DNA of 64,000 nt, taken from contig OY735209.1 in assembly GCA_963457665.1 (NCBI GenBank), positions 5,665,417 to 5,729,416 of the forward strand, in the 5' to 3' direction. Within the stretch, counting starts at the first letter, position 1. Every line of letters starts with the position of its first letter. Below, in pieces: positions 13,001-25,025 of this stretch. The notes below the pieces were generated by a model. The model had not been told where the DNA came from. It ran no database searches and saw nothing but the letters and a program-made list of their open reading frames with translations. Source of the DNA: Thysanoteuthis rhombus. Lineage: Eukaryota > Mollusca > Cephalopoda > Oegopsida > Thysanoteuthidae. A program made the position numbers and the translations under genes.

Positions 13001-13840
13001 ATTCGGATGAAAATAGATGGGTATGAACTTCGGAAGGGACAGAATGAAAACATACAGGAAAAAGACGTGTGAAGGGCAGACACATTAGATAATGGACATT
13101 TTGATTTTAAAATATAACAGTCTACGGGAAATTTATTTTAAAAAACCTTATATAAGTTACACTTGAAAATCAAATTGGCTATCCTGCAATTTGAGGAGCT
13201 CACCTTAAATGAAATTAACTTGCAATTATGCAATAAAACAATTGTTCATTACACAACACATTTCAGACTAGTTTTACTTTTTTTCATCTATTTTTGCTAT
13301 TTTTTAAAAATCTCATTTCAAGATAATAGATTAAACTATTGAAGAATTCAGTGGTCTATTAATAAATGAATAATTTGATAATAATGATGATTTTTGATAC
13401 TTCGTCAGCAAAAAAGTGATTATAAATATCTAAAATTAAATTAAAAACATTTAGATATAGAAATAAATGACATTGAACTTTACTGCAAAACATCAATTGA
13501 TGAAAACCTGATTTAATTGCAATAAAACCTGTTGAATTTTGTATATATTGATATTTTTCTGTTCAAATAAAAAAACATTGGTGTTCTGGGTTTTTTTTTT
13601 GTGAAATTTATTTTGTTTTTTTTATAATCTCTAAAAAATTTTGACCTTGGTAATTTGTATTACTCTATAAATTGTACATATTGTTGATGTGCTGTAGGTG
13701 AATCTGTCGTATTAGTAAGAAATATAGCATCTGAAATGCAATAAATGCAAAAACTAGTCTACCCCTGTTCCTAGGTATATTAAAATCTCTGGAAGATGAT
13801 TTTTTAGAAAAATTCTAAATCATTATGGTGAAAGAGTACA
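10089..13840. other. Gene-free region with a duplicated short repeat
   Basis: No exon was recognised. 11745-11800 and 12378-12440 share a motif with the core CACTCGATGTTAA, about 0.6 kb apart, which marks two copies of one dispersed repeat. 12850-13080 is purine-rich. 11263-11278 is a short GA tract. Confidence 0.5.
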
Positions 13841-13956
13841 TTGTTTCAAATAGCTGGTGGGCGATATTTTCATCAGCAAAATTGTTACCTTCAAGTGGGA
13901 GAGTCCAGATCACATTGCTCATTATATAAATGGATAATACATTTGATTGTTGAGTT

Positions 13957-14110
13957 TGATAAGTTCACAGAAGCAGGGAAAATGACCCATTCTAGACTTT
14001 TTGGAACATTTTCTCTTAGAGATATAAGGATGAGAATAGTTATTGGCTTTTACCACTTTGGTTTTGTAGCTTCTTTTCGTAGGTTTTCTACTGAATATGA
14101 GACAAGGGAA
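13957..14110 (+). repeat. Left arm of a diverged inverted repeat
   Basis: About 150 bp, from GTTCACAGAAGCAGG to GAGACAAGGGA, matches the reverse complement of 14762-14912 with scattered differences. Both arms share the cores GGATGAGAATAG and GTAGCTTCTTTTC. The pair probably represents two opposed copies of one dispersed repeat. Confidence 0.7.
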
Positions 14111-14761
14111 GGAAAGTCCCTCCAATTTCCCCGGGATCGAGGCTGCAGATCATTCACAAAATTAATATTCCGCAAATTACTTGCTCCCTCAACTCACATA
14201 TTTTGCTATCATAGAACTTTCATGCAATCGGATTCAAACATGGAATAATGGTCACTTAATCATTTATTTAGTGGACTGGGAAAATAGAAGAAAGAGATAA
14301 CAAGAAATAAGACAACAAGAATTTTATATAATTTTTATCGACTGTAATTGGAAAAAAAATCAGCCAGATCTAGTTGAAAGATAGTTGATTTGGTAACCAT
14401 GCTTCCTGGATAACGTGTCGAAACATTCTGCTAGAGAGCTTATCTATTTGCCACCCTAGACTTCTGCAATGTATATTGCCAACTTGGGCTTTCCAGTTGG
14501 TGGTGCAATATTACCAGGTAGTAGATGTGTTGGTGAGATCATATGGTCCCAACACGCAACCTGGAATCGTCAATTCCATATGGGGATGGGTAACCAAACA
14601 AGTAGGACAAAAAAAGGATGTATTTGAGATGATTTGCCAATAGAACTCTTTTGATTACATTTATTCCATCCCTCTCCCCTGCTAAATTCAAGGGACCACT
14701 GCATTGCCCATAACATGAAACAAATTTTGGATTCCAATTCCTGAATTACCTCCCTTTGATT

Positions 14762-14912
14762 TCCCTACCTAGTCTCATGTTCTGTGGAAACACTGTGAAA
14801 AGAAGCTACTAAAAGGTACGAGCTATTCTCATCCTATATTAAGGAATGTAGGGGGAGGCAAAATGTGCCAAGAAGTCTAAAATAATATCATTCTTCCTGC
14901 TTCTGTGAACCT
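14762..14912 (-). repeat. Right arm of a diverged inverted repeat
   Basis: Reverse-complement partner of 13957-14110, separated from it by about 0.65 kb. The cores CTATTCTCATCC and GAAAAGAAGCTAC mark it. Weaker similarity continues outward on the distal side to about 14965. Confidence 0.7.
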
Positions 14913-14965
14913 ATTGAATTTGACTGTCAATTGTGCCACAGTAAATCATTATATTAGCTTTGTTG

Positions 14966-15808
14966 GTTCAAATCGCTTTTGCGTGTATGGTATCATCATT
15001 GAAGGAAAGTGGTCCAGCATGAAATTGTGTAGCAAAACAAATGATAAAAATCAATTCATTGATAACAAATTATTCACAGTGGATAATAATGTCAAATCCA
15101 AGAAATAAAATGTATAAATACAATGTCAGCAAGAATCAACTCTTGCAAATATATGTTCCATAAGCCATTCAAAGTGCGATCCATGTATCAGGTCTTAGTT
15201 TTAAGGCTGATCCAGTTGCTTATAATGCTGTTCATATTCAGAGTGGCTTAATTTTAAATTGACTTAGCTAATATTATTAAATACTCAAAAAATCACTCAA
15301 GACAAATAACAAAAACACTTGATTGAAAATAAAATGTGTTTACGTTGCTTTTGTAAAAAGTAAGATATTCCCTTTTGAAAGCATTACGTTTGATTATATT
15401 TCTTTTTTTCCCCTATTTATTTTTTCTTTCAGTAATTGTCCTCATTTTCAAAATTAATTTCTCTCTTTTTAATTTACTTTTCTGTCTTATTTATTCTCTT
15501 ATTTCATTCAATCTTCCTTTTTGAAAATTCATTTGCCTATGCTTTTAATTTTTTTTGATTATCCTAGATATATTGCTATTTTGCAATGATTCATTTTTCT
15601 GTTTTTTCTATTGTTTTTTTATTTTCCGATTTCGTTTTTAATTATAATACATTTAGATTGAATCACTGATTAATATGGCTAACAAGGGAGCCAATCAGTT
15701 TATTGCATTCCAGGCCTCCATACATTTAGATAAACACAAGTTTATCGCCACCTTTGGAGTACATCATCTCTTGTTAAATACTAAATATATTTTTATCTCT
15801 GTTTACAG
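14966..15808. other. Gene-free upstream flank and intron end of locus B
   Basis: AT-rich sequence ends in a long pyrimidine-rich stretch (15400-15650) and an acceptor (GTTTACAG, AG at 15807-15808). It is presumably the last intron of zinc-finger gene B. The upstream exon was not found. Confidence 0.5.
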
Positions 15809-15958
15809 ATCTCCTGACTGAGAAAGGGATTTTATATTTGGAAGCATTTCTTTTAAATTGTGAAATACCCTGGATCAACATTCTACAGCGATGTAACTGC
15901 AGAAAACTTTTGCAAAAGAAAATGTCATCTATGTGAAATTTGTATTTGTTTGTTTAAC

Positions 15959-16780
15959 ATGAGTTCAGCATTAAATAAAAACATGAGAAAATGCAGAGGA
16001 AAATCTTTCTCCTGTAACGTGTGTGGATCTACATTTTCAAGGAATACATTCTTGAGAATTCACATGCAAATACACACTGGAGAGAAACCATATTCTTGTG
16101 AAGTGTGCAACTCTTCTTTTTCAAGAAAATCACATTTGACACTACACATTCGGACACACACTGGAGAGAAACCTTATCCTTGTGAAATGTGCGAATCTTC
16201 CTTTTCACAGAAGTCAAGTTTAGTGGTACATATGCGAAAACATACTGGAGAGAAACCATATTCTTGTGATCTATGTAGATCTACCTTTACACTGAAGTCA
16301 AGTCTGGTGAAACATAGACGAATACATACTGGAGAAAAGCCATATTCTTGTGATGTGTGTAGCTCTTCTTTCTCATCAAGGTCACAAATGGTACAACACA
16401 TTCGGACACACACGGGAGAGAAACCTTATTCTTGTGAAAAGTGTGGGTCTTCTTTTTCATTTAAATCAGGTCTAGTAAATCATGAAGTTACACACACTGG
16501 AGAGAAGCCATTTTCTTGTGAAGTGTGTAGCTCGTCCTTTTCACGGAAATCACATTTGGTACAACACATTCGAACACACACTGGAGAGAAGCCTTATTCT
16601 TGTGGTGTGTGTGAATCTTCCTTTTCACAGAAGTCAAGTTTAGTGGTACATATGCGTACACATACTGGAGAGAAACCGTATTCTTGTGAGGTGTGTGGAT
16701 CTACTTTTTCACAGACATCAAATTTGGTGAATCATATGCAAAAACACACTAGAGAAAAACCGTATGTTGACGGTGTGTAA
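15959..16780 (+). CDS. C2H2 zinc-finger protein B, nine fingers
   Basis: The frame is open from 15857 (TAA just upstream at 15854-15856), and its first ATG is 15959. That gives 273 residues, a probable nuclear DNA-binding protein. A degenerate leading finger (CHLCEICICLFNMSSALNK) straddles the ATG. Nine canonical C2H2 fingers with TGEKP linkers follow. Helices (-1 to 6) include RNTFLRI, RKSHLTL, QKSSLVV, TLKSSLV, SRSQMVQ, FKSGLVN, RKSHLVQ, QKSSLVV and QTSNLVN. Fingers 2-3 and 7-8 are near duplicates. The array ends HTREKPYVDGV at TAA 16778-16780. Exon entry at the acceptor 15807-15808 meets in-frame stops before 15857, so either the ATG at 15959 is the start or another acceptor is used. No effector domain is visible. 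Locus A is its paralogue. Confidence 0.8.
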   Translation: MSSALNKNMRKCRGKSFSCNVCGSTFSRNTFLRIHMQIHTGEKPYSCEVCNSSFSRKSHLTLHIRTHTGEKPYPCEMCESSFSQKSSLVVHMRKHTGEKPYSCDLCRSTFTLKSSLVKHRRIHTGEKPYSCDVCSSSFSSRSQMVQHIRTHTGEKPYSCEKCGSSFSFKSGLVNHEVTHTGEKPFSCEVCSSSFSRKSHLVQHIRTHTGEKPYSCGVCESSFSQKSSLVVHMRTHTGEKPYSCEVCGSTFSQTSNLVNHMQKHTREKPYVDGV

Positions 16781-16839
16781 GTCTATTTTTTGATACATCT
16801 TTCAAGAAACATTGAGACTTGAATAGCAGTTGTATTATT

Positions 16840-17210
16840 TGAAAGTGTGTGGGTCTTTCTTTTCAGAGAAGTCTTCTGTACTAAGGGAAAAATGTTTGGG
16901 TTTATCAAGGGGTAATTTAGGCAAATGCCGCTTGGAAATTCAATGGTTTCGGTATAATTCAAATGTGAGAATGGTTAATAATTGTATAATTCATTCCAAA
17001 ATAGTTTATTTTTACTTTTGCATTTTGTAAATTCTTATTTCCTTTTATTTTTATATTAATTTTTTTCATCTGCAAAAAGTTTGGGTGGCCGGTCTTTTTA
17101 TGTACCTGATATATAAACACATTGAATAGAAATCATATTCTTGTAAACATTGTGGATCTGCATTCAAAATGAGGTCAAATTTGAGTCAAGTCATGCAAAG
17201 TTTACATGGA
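16840..17210 (+). pseudogene. Decayed zinc fingers downstream of locus B
   Basis: Two finger relics lie outside the frame. Near 16842-16880 there is an SVWVFLFREKS-like remnant (KVCGSFFSEKSS in another frame). At 17141-17205 a CKHCGSAFKMRSNL unit has lost its histidines. The second matches the terminal relic of locus A (3111-3165), so both loci once ran longer. Confidence 0.65.
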
Positions 17211-17678
17211 GCAAAAAATTTGTTTTCAAGAAGTTTATCGTACTCATGAATGTTTCACAATCTAAAATCAACAGGATTTATTTCTCTAAGAATATGAATG
17301 CTTGTGATGGATCTTTGTGTATCTCTAGCTAGAAATACACATTTCTTTAGAAGTGTGAACTTTTTGCTTTTTCAATGCATCTTTGACAATTCCCATTCAG
17401 AGACAATACATCTCATCAAATTTGTGGATGGATATTCATTTTTAGAAACTAGATGTAAATAATGAATGGTGCAGTATCTTTGAATTGTCATAATTATAAA
17501 TTTACTTTTCGAAAAAAATGAAACCTACATCTGTACCTCTCAATAGTAGCCAGAAAGATAGTTCTGATCATGCTATGAAATGTGTTACCTTGTGCCTTTG
17601 AAAGGGCAAGGCTTCTAATGCTTGAATTAATTTTCAAAATTTATGAGATTTTTGTAGATCATTGGAAAATGTTCTTGA

Positions 17679-17684
17679 ATAAAA
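17679..17684 (+). promoter_or_regulatory. Polyadenylation signal, locus B
   Basis: AATAAA lies about 0.9 kb after the stop, in a 3' flank that resembles that of locus A. Confidence 0.4.
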
Positions 17685-19079
17685 TAAATGTCAGGTAAGC
17701 GTTATTGTATAAATATGTTTTTTTTCTTTCATTTGATGCAGTGTGTATAGATGTTCTATCTTTGTCTTCGAGAGAATTCAAATCGTGTGTGAAACCAGGT
17801 AAGGCATTTAAGTTTTATTTTTGTTGAAATTAGATTGAATAATATGATCATGATGATGTTCCGTCTAAGAAATTCAGTCAACCTGAGAGGAAACATTTGC
17901 TCCTTGGACAATAATTCAAAAAGGAAAGATGTAAGTTGATATAGCCATTACCTAATTTCACGCATCATGGCACATGAATATGGAACTGTTTCTGTAGTGT
18001 AGGAAATTTCAATATTAGATTCTTTTTTAAATGAAAAGGCAATTGAAGCAATTCTTACCTCAAATAGAAAAGACTATTAAAATCTCTCAGTTAACAATAA
18101 TTTATTATCTCAACAGAAGTATTGATTGAAAATGAACTGCAACCACAAAATGGAGATATTTTCTCAAAAGTCATGACAGCATTTTTCCTCCAGTGGAATG
18201 ATTTTAAAAGATATGTGAAGTGATTAACCCATTCACAGTAACATTAGAAACGCTTGAATAGAGAATTGTTAACACTGTGTGCTTACTATAAACATGTAAT
18301 CATCACCCTCCTCTGCCACTTTTCCCTGAGGAAAGGGGAATATATTTGAAATATATCCAAGTGGCAACCCTACTGCATGATGGGCATTCTACCAGGAAAG
18401 AGGCAAGTTGTCAGATGGTACACCTCACTGTTGATGGAGATGTATGACCTGGCCCCAGGGCAACATGATACAGCAAGCATCAGTGGATAATAGAATCTTT
18501 TTATATGGAAAATTGGGGTTACATAAAACAGCTCTACTGCACCATTATCATTTAATGATTATATGGTTCCAACTTTCAAACCCCTTTGCTCTTGGTGAGA
18601 AGGCCTGGTCCAAAATGAAACAAATACCCTGTCTACCCAACCCCACTCAGCAGACGTCCATGCATACAATCTGTGAAAGGAACTGCAGGTTGAATCCAAT
18701 ATTAATAGCATAACAACTTTAAAAATCCGGACTGAAGTAGATTCCTCACCAAATTGTGTTTATAACATACAATCAGAAATTCAATGAAGGAACCATCCAA
18801 ACCTTGAAAGTCAGACTGTAGAAACATTGGAGACCCATATCCAAAGTTGAAGCCGCAAAGTTTGGTATAGCAGACCATGTGTGTCGGTAGGAGGGATTAT
18901 ATCACCCTTCATGGAATAAAGACCAAGTAATAGTGATCATTGAGAGTGAAAAAAATCTAATGAAATGTCTGGCCAGTATGAATTTGAACATACTGTGAAT
19001 TTGTTTTCTTACCAAAAATAAAAAATTGTGTGATGAGAACATGATTTTATAATTGACCTATTTTGCTTCAGACAGTTTG
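17685..19079. other. Gene-free region
   Basis: The flank of locus B is followed by 18300-18900, where the sequence is less AT-rich and has broken frames. It may be more of the transposon relic that becomes recognisable at 19080, but I could not align it to transposase. Confidence 0.4.
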
Positions 19080-19655
19080 AGGAATGTATTTGAAAGCTGT
19101 CCCAAGAGCAAAGATAGCAGGGAACTAGATGAAACCACCTTGGAGAGGCAATCATAATAAAAATTGCATTGTGAAATGGCCTTCTTCACTGACGAGAAAT
19201 TCCTGGATGGCCCAGATGACCTCCAGTATTCCTGGAATGATAAGCAATTAGCAAAGGAAACCTGATTGAAGTAGTCGAGGTGGTAGGCTTATTGTAGGAT
19301 CTGTTGGGAAGACAATCTCATTGGAAGGCGGCTAAATATGCTAAGAAATATGAATTTAGTTGCTGAAGATGTTCTAATTAGTGACTGACTGTTCAAATTT
19401 CGGTAGGGGACTGCTCCTACTCATGCAGGAAGAATGCTTTTTCCCAGAGCAAAGTAAAAACATTTTGGTTTGACTGACCAACAGCCCAGATCTCAATATA
19501 AATGAAAATGTAAAGCGATACTTGACAAGGAAGGTCTTTAAGGTGAGAGGCAATTTAACACGGTGCAGGAACTAAAATCTGACATCTTAGCCGCTTGGAA
19601 TGGGGTACTTGATGAATTACTCTATCACTTAGTTCAAAGCGTGCTGCATTAGATT
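19080..19655 (+). pseudogene. Dead Tc1-like DNA transposon transposase
   Basis: The C-terminal half of a Tc1-family DDE transposase can be read across several frames. FFTDEKFLDGPDD (19178-) is the first catalytic block. GTAPTHAGRMLF (19408-) matches the usual second-aspartate region, but the aspartate itself is not clear. NSPDLNINENVKRYL (19482-) is the third-acid block. TVQELKSDILAAWNGVLDEL and LVQSVLH (19563-19650) form the typical C-terminus. Frameshifts and stops separate these blocks, so it is inactive. Terminal inverted repeats were not found. Confidence 0.75.
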
Positions 19656-20489
19656 TTATAAGTAATTACTAGTAATGGTGGTGCAATGAAGTATCAAGAA
19701 TAACATATTCCTACAAAAAAATCCAATGAAAATTAGCTACGAATTTGAAGTTTTGCGTAACCTGTTAATTAATCAGTAGATATCTGTGATCTAAACTGTT
19801 AAATTTAACCATTTTTCAAACAATTTTGTTGGGTAACTATGTGTATCACTTGTGATCTGACCAAATGTATTTATTATGCATTAAAAGATTGAAACAACCA
19901 ATTCATCGGAAAAGTTCACCTGAGTTTAAAGTTTTTCAGTGCTTTGTATATGCACTATGTGATCTAAAGGGCTTTGGGAAGCCTTTTTATACCTAACTAA
20001 AATTAAGCCCCTTTGCTGACAGAGGTGATATGACCCCCCCCCCCTCTTACTTGGAAATATATTTGATCACGCAGCAAACCAAGTGTAAAAATAGTTGTCA
20101 ATGAACAAAACTTTATCTGAAGCTGTAGGGTATCTAAAGATGAATGTGCTGAGAATTCAAAGAACGTCGGTCTTTTTTTTGTTTATCTTTTACTCTTTTG
20201 CAAAATAGTCTTAGTTTAACAAGAGTTTTGAACACAAACGTTTAGCTGATAAGAAGTTTCCATACAACTGTAACAATGAGTTTGTGACGACTCCGGTATT
20301 TTAGTTAGGAATTTCATATGAAACCATTTATCAAAAACGTCACTCCCTTTGATGACCCTCACCCACACCCTGAACACTCAAGGTCAAACGCTTTTTTGCC
20401 CCGGCTTTTGAACCGGTTATCTTCCTTTACCCCCTCCAAACTTGTGGCCAGCGCAGTCTCTATTCATTGACCCTGACTACATGTATATA

Positions 20490-20548
<59 letters not shown>

Positions 20549-23069
20549 TGTCTTGTCACTTATCTTCCTTGATGTGAATATCCATAAGAACTTCATAGCT
20601 ATTAAATGCAAATACTGCAACTACTATTTTTGGCAACCACGCAAATGTTGTGTTCATTATTTTGTATTTTGTCCCTTTTAGCTCCTTCTCACACCTATCC
20701 TGACAAATTGCCATTTTATAATCTAGTTTGATCAACTATACCACTCATTATAACAGGCACAAATCATCAGGCTTCATTCGATAGATAGATAGATAGACAA
20801 CAACATTAAACACTTTATGCCACGTGTCCCTTGAATTCTTATTCTATCCCATGTCTCATTTTTATGCATAGGAATAACCTTAACCTGACAGGCCTCTACT
20901 CTTCTCTTCTTTACACAATCAAATGTATTAATCTTTCCATTACATGTATTTTATTCACATTCTTTGTTGGTGCATTCAATGTATCTCTAATTTTTCACAT
21001 CTCCTTATCTGTGTATGTTTTTTGCTCCATCTAATATTTGTGTCCACATTTGTACTTAGCGCACATGTTCATATTCCCTTTACATCTCCCTTCCATTTTC
21101 AATTTTTCCTCTAACGCCCAGGTGGGCCGACTGATACAGCGAGCACCCATTCTTGGATAGGAACTACTCGGACTATCCATGACCATAATTTTTACAAACA
21201 ATTCACTTTCCGACTTGGATATCACCTACAAGTTCACAAGATGTACAAAAGTATGTACCTTTGGGGGTTTTTTTTTTCATCTCTAGATGCAAGGGGGTTG
21301 CGTGACAGATTTATATTTCTGGTCATTTAAAGCAATAACACATTTACCAGACCACACATGAATATACCATCTAAAACAACCTCAACTAGACACAAAGTCA
21401 CAAACTTTCTTTTTAGAGATAATTTCAGTTGATTTTAATATAGACCATTGTAGAAGACAATGGACTTTACGTCTCATGCCTGTCCTTTGCCATCTATGAG
21501 AGAGGCGCACACAATTTGATCTTCGTCCAGTTCCCATTCTGCACTCAGCAGGATGTAGGTTTTTCCAACCACTTTGCACAACAACCATTCCAGATATGTA
21601 CGTATTCTTATCATACACTCATATATCTGAATTAACAACACTTCTCTAACAAGTAGTGAAACGACATTAAAATCACATTTTCTTCTGACTACTTTGAAAA
21701 CAATCAAATCATTATAAGTCGGAACCAGCAAACCATCTAAATATTGTCATGGTTTGCATATTTTTAAGAAAATCATTTTATAAAAGAATTGTTCCTTTGT
21801 CATCGAAATACATAGTGTAACTGGTAAAGTGTGAATATTTCACGGAATTCACTGTTTAGGAGTTTACCGTGATGGAATTTACTGTTGGTGAAATTAACAG
21901 CTGGGGAATTTTCCTTGAACCAACACACACATACACACAATTTTATTAATTCAAGAAATGCCTCGATAGATGGTGGCAGAATAAGGAAATTCTTCTAACA
22001 GAAGGTGGGGGTGAATCAGCGCATTCTCAATCCCCAGTTTTTTTCTTTCATTTTCAGTGTTTACTAGAGACCAGTTTGTGAGTAAATACTCTCTCACTCT
22101 CTCTCTCTGGAATATAAGTTTTTCAGCTTGCTTGACTGACCCAGCTTGCTGGTTGAGTTGAAAAAACGAGATCTTTTATCCCACTGCTATACTTATTTAA
22201 TTTAAAAAAAGAAATATTCGACTGGATCATTATCTGGGTCAGACTGAGAAGAAATAAAAGCCCTGATAGATTTATCATCGTATGAATTTCAGAGATGGCA
22301 GTGCTAACGTATCCTATTATATAACCTTTAATCTCTGCAAAATTTGTTTGTGTAGGAACAGGAAAGGTGAAACAGTGATCAAAGTCATCATAGTTCACTT
22401 TATATGATTCTTTCCTTTTAGGCATGAGTTGAGTTACTTAAAAAAAAATCTTACAGACACTCCTTGTTACAAGGCATTATCTAAAACCTGATTTTTTTAT
22501 TTTTCAAAGGAGTGCATTTTGTGGCCCCTATGGTTATTTTGGGACCAACAATACCCAAATCTTATGTTGGTATATATTTTTTAGACAATTTCAGGTACAG
22601 GATCCAGTTTTTCAGAAAATTCTAGATAAGTATTTAGATGATTAGTTTTGGTACACATGAGTGATACAGTAATTATTTCATGCAAAGTACAGATATTTAT
22701 TGTGTGTTTATATCAATGAATTCCTGATTTCAAAAATTCAGGAAAAAAAACTTCACCTTGAGCCTATTTTTCTGGCATCATGGATTGCCAGACCTAATGT
22801 ATCTTTATTCAATCCTAAATGTTTCTTGGCCTTTGTCTGTGTCGCAAGTGAACAGAGCCAATGCCAAATTTATATATAGGCTGCTCTGAGCTTCATAATC
22901 AAGGGGAGCTTTGACTTCCTGTCAGGGAAAAATGTTTAAAAACATTGTAATTGATTTTAGTTGATTTGTAACAATAAAAATCTGGGCCATTCGTAGGCCC
23001 CCCAAAAACGTGAAAGCACAAATCCAAAAATTAAGGAATATAAATCAGAAGTATAGCAAGAAAAGAAAA
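19656..23069. other. Gene-free region, repeats only
   Basis: It contains an (AT)n tract (20481-20549), a short (GATA)n run near 20779-20798 and a CT-rich tract near 22089-22108. 22495-22640 is a dispersed repeat related to 5460-5640. 21460-21620 is less AT-rich with overlapping minus-strand frames, but I recognise no family. Confidence 0.5.
20481..20549. repeat. (AT)n microsatellite
   Basis: A nearly pure AT dinucleotide run. It accounts for the poly(Ile-Tyr) reading frames seen here, which are not genes. Confidence 0.9.
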
Positions 23070-23075
23070 TTTATT
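23070..23075 (-). promoter_or_regulatory. Polyadenylation signal of the TPR-TIR gene
   Basis: AATAAA on the minus strand lies about 180 nt after the TGA of the TIR exon, a normal distance for a 3' UTR. Confidence 0.5.
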
Positions 23076-23256
23076 TTTCAGAAATTACTGAATGGCGTTG
23101 AGCAATTTTCACTAGGAACACCAGAAGGAGTACAATTTTTGTATAGAGATAATAAAAATTACATGAGTTACAAAATCATTCTTTAAAGAAGATTTTCAAA
23201 TATTTCTGCGAGTGACTTCCTGAAGTATTCTGACCCCAATCTTGTGTTGCCTTATC

Positions 23257-23612
23257 TCAGTCCAGGGCTGAAATCCGGCACTGGTCAGGGTAGACATTCT
23301 TTATTTGAGTCTTAATGGTAAGCTTCATCCGGACCAAGTCCCAATCTCTACTGTTAGTAAAAATGACCGGAGCAAACGCTTCAAGCTCCTTTGGTATTGA
23401 ACATCTCTCAAGGATTATCAGAATGATATTGTTTTCTTTCATTTTCCCTTCAAAAACTGATTCAATCATTGCATCATTGGAATATTTCTGCCAAGTGTCC
23501 GCTAGATATTCCCGTGTCAGGACAATGAGAAGTTTATAGCTTTGTTCTATTCCTTTCTGTGTATTGTCCATTACTTTTTTACCAGGTACAAAATCACGGC
23601 TTGGTATGAAAC
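23257..23612 (-). CDS. TPR-TIR exon 3: TIR box 2 to the end
   Basis: The acceptor is TTTGCATTTTCTAG (AG at 23614-23613). The exon begins with the last two bases of a glycine codon, which matches the phase-1 donor of exon 2. It encodes FIPSRDFVPGKK (BB loop), a helix, LLIVLTREYLADTWQKYS, IILIILERC and the C-terminus, ending at TGA 23259-23257. At the position of the NADase glutamate in the W-x-x-x-E motif of enzymatic TIRs there is serine (W561...S565 in the model), so a signalling rather than catalytic TIR is more likely. Confidence 0.8.
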
Positions 23613-25025
23613 CTAGAAAATGCAAAAAACAAAAGCCATTTAATTCTGATTCACGTTTACTCAGTAACGATTCTATGATGACGATCTTAGTGTTGCGACC
23701 AGCGGAAGAGACAGGTCTAAATTCTTGGGGGGGGTTAGTCTAAGCAGTGTTGCCTGCGCAAAAGTTGTTTTTTTTTTTTTGCAGTAAACCAACCTCTAAA
23801 AACGTTAAAAACTGCCAAAATTCGTGAGAAATGCACTAGATTTAGCGTGAAATGTGCTAAATTGGCAACACTGCTTTGCCTCTCAGATATCTAAATTTTG
23901 TCAAAATGTCGCCTTCTGGTGAGGTGTCATGATTTTGAAAACTTTTTGTATTTGTTTCTGTCTTTCTGTCGGTTTTTCTGCATTTCTGCTCGAACTATAA
24001 GGGTTAGTCTTGAAAAAGTGAGGGTGCCCCCCCCCACTTACCGATCTGGCTCCGCCAGAGGTTATGACATTTAGCCATAGAAATTATCTTGAAAGATCTA
24101 CTAATGATTCAAGCAAATGTAAACAAAGAAGATGGTGGTGTATCAGGTGTTCAAGGAAAAGAAAAAAAAACTCATGGTAAGATTCAGATTACTGTATCTG
24201 GTTGATCTTTATGACCTAATTGAAAAAGTAGGCCTCGCAGAATGAGGGGAGTGAGTTCAAATCTTGATGGTTTTTTTTCCATTCCATGCTACTTACTGAC
24301 AATATTAAAGTTGCTCAGAACACCAGAAATTCAGTTCAAAAGAATATTAGTCAAAAATATTGATAGCATCTGAGATGAGACTTTCTTGCTATTATACATT
24401 GATTTAATGTAACCAGTTTCCTCATCTTTGTTGCTTTGTCGCAATGTTTCGGCTGTTGTACAGTCAAGCCCTCCTTGCATTCGGTACGCTTCTATCTCTG
24501 ACGGCGTACAGTGACCATCTTCCTGAGAACACGGGAAGTAATAGCACGTAGGGACGTAGCTGAGGGGGGGTGGGCAATATGAATAGTAATAGTTCACCTA
24601 CTGCATCTTTATTGACCCCAGACCCACAAAGGTCTTTGAATCTCTATCAATCAGCTTCACCCCAAATATAGCTTTCTCGCTAAGGTTGGTGGCTTGGAAG
24701 TTGGAATCTCATAATCGATAGGCTACCATGGTGCAGTACAATTGTTTTGTGTAACCCCTACTTGATGCTCCCATATAAAAAGACGATTATCATTATTATT
24801 CACCTCTGAATCAGGTCACACGTCTGCATCGTTTGTCAGGTGCATCGTCTGAAATATGGATGATATAGTGGGACGTTTATATAGCGGGCTGGAATGCTTA
24901 TCATGTAACAAGGTGGCCACTTGGATAAATTCTGAATATGCCCTCCTCCTCCTCCTCCTCCCCTCCCCCTCCCCCCCTTGAATATGTGCTTTATATACCC
25001 CTCTGGTGGGAATGACCATCGCAAC

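Noticed and set aside
13841..14248. 135-codon plus-strand frame
   Set aside because: It overlaps one arm of a dispersed inverted repeat and has no family motif.
20442..20681. Poly(Ile-Tyr) frames over AT tracts (also 28879-29268, 32846-33058, 34657-34896)
   Set aside because: Translations of (AT)n microsatellites.
24331..24597. Minus-strand open frame with a good acceptor (TTCCCGTGTTCTCAG), possible extra exon between the TPR and TIR exons
   Set aside because: The phase-1 donor of exon 2 would put it in a frame with an early stop, and direct joining of exons 2 and 3 already completes the TIR domain.
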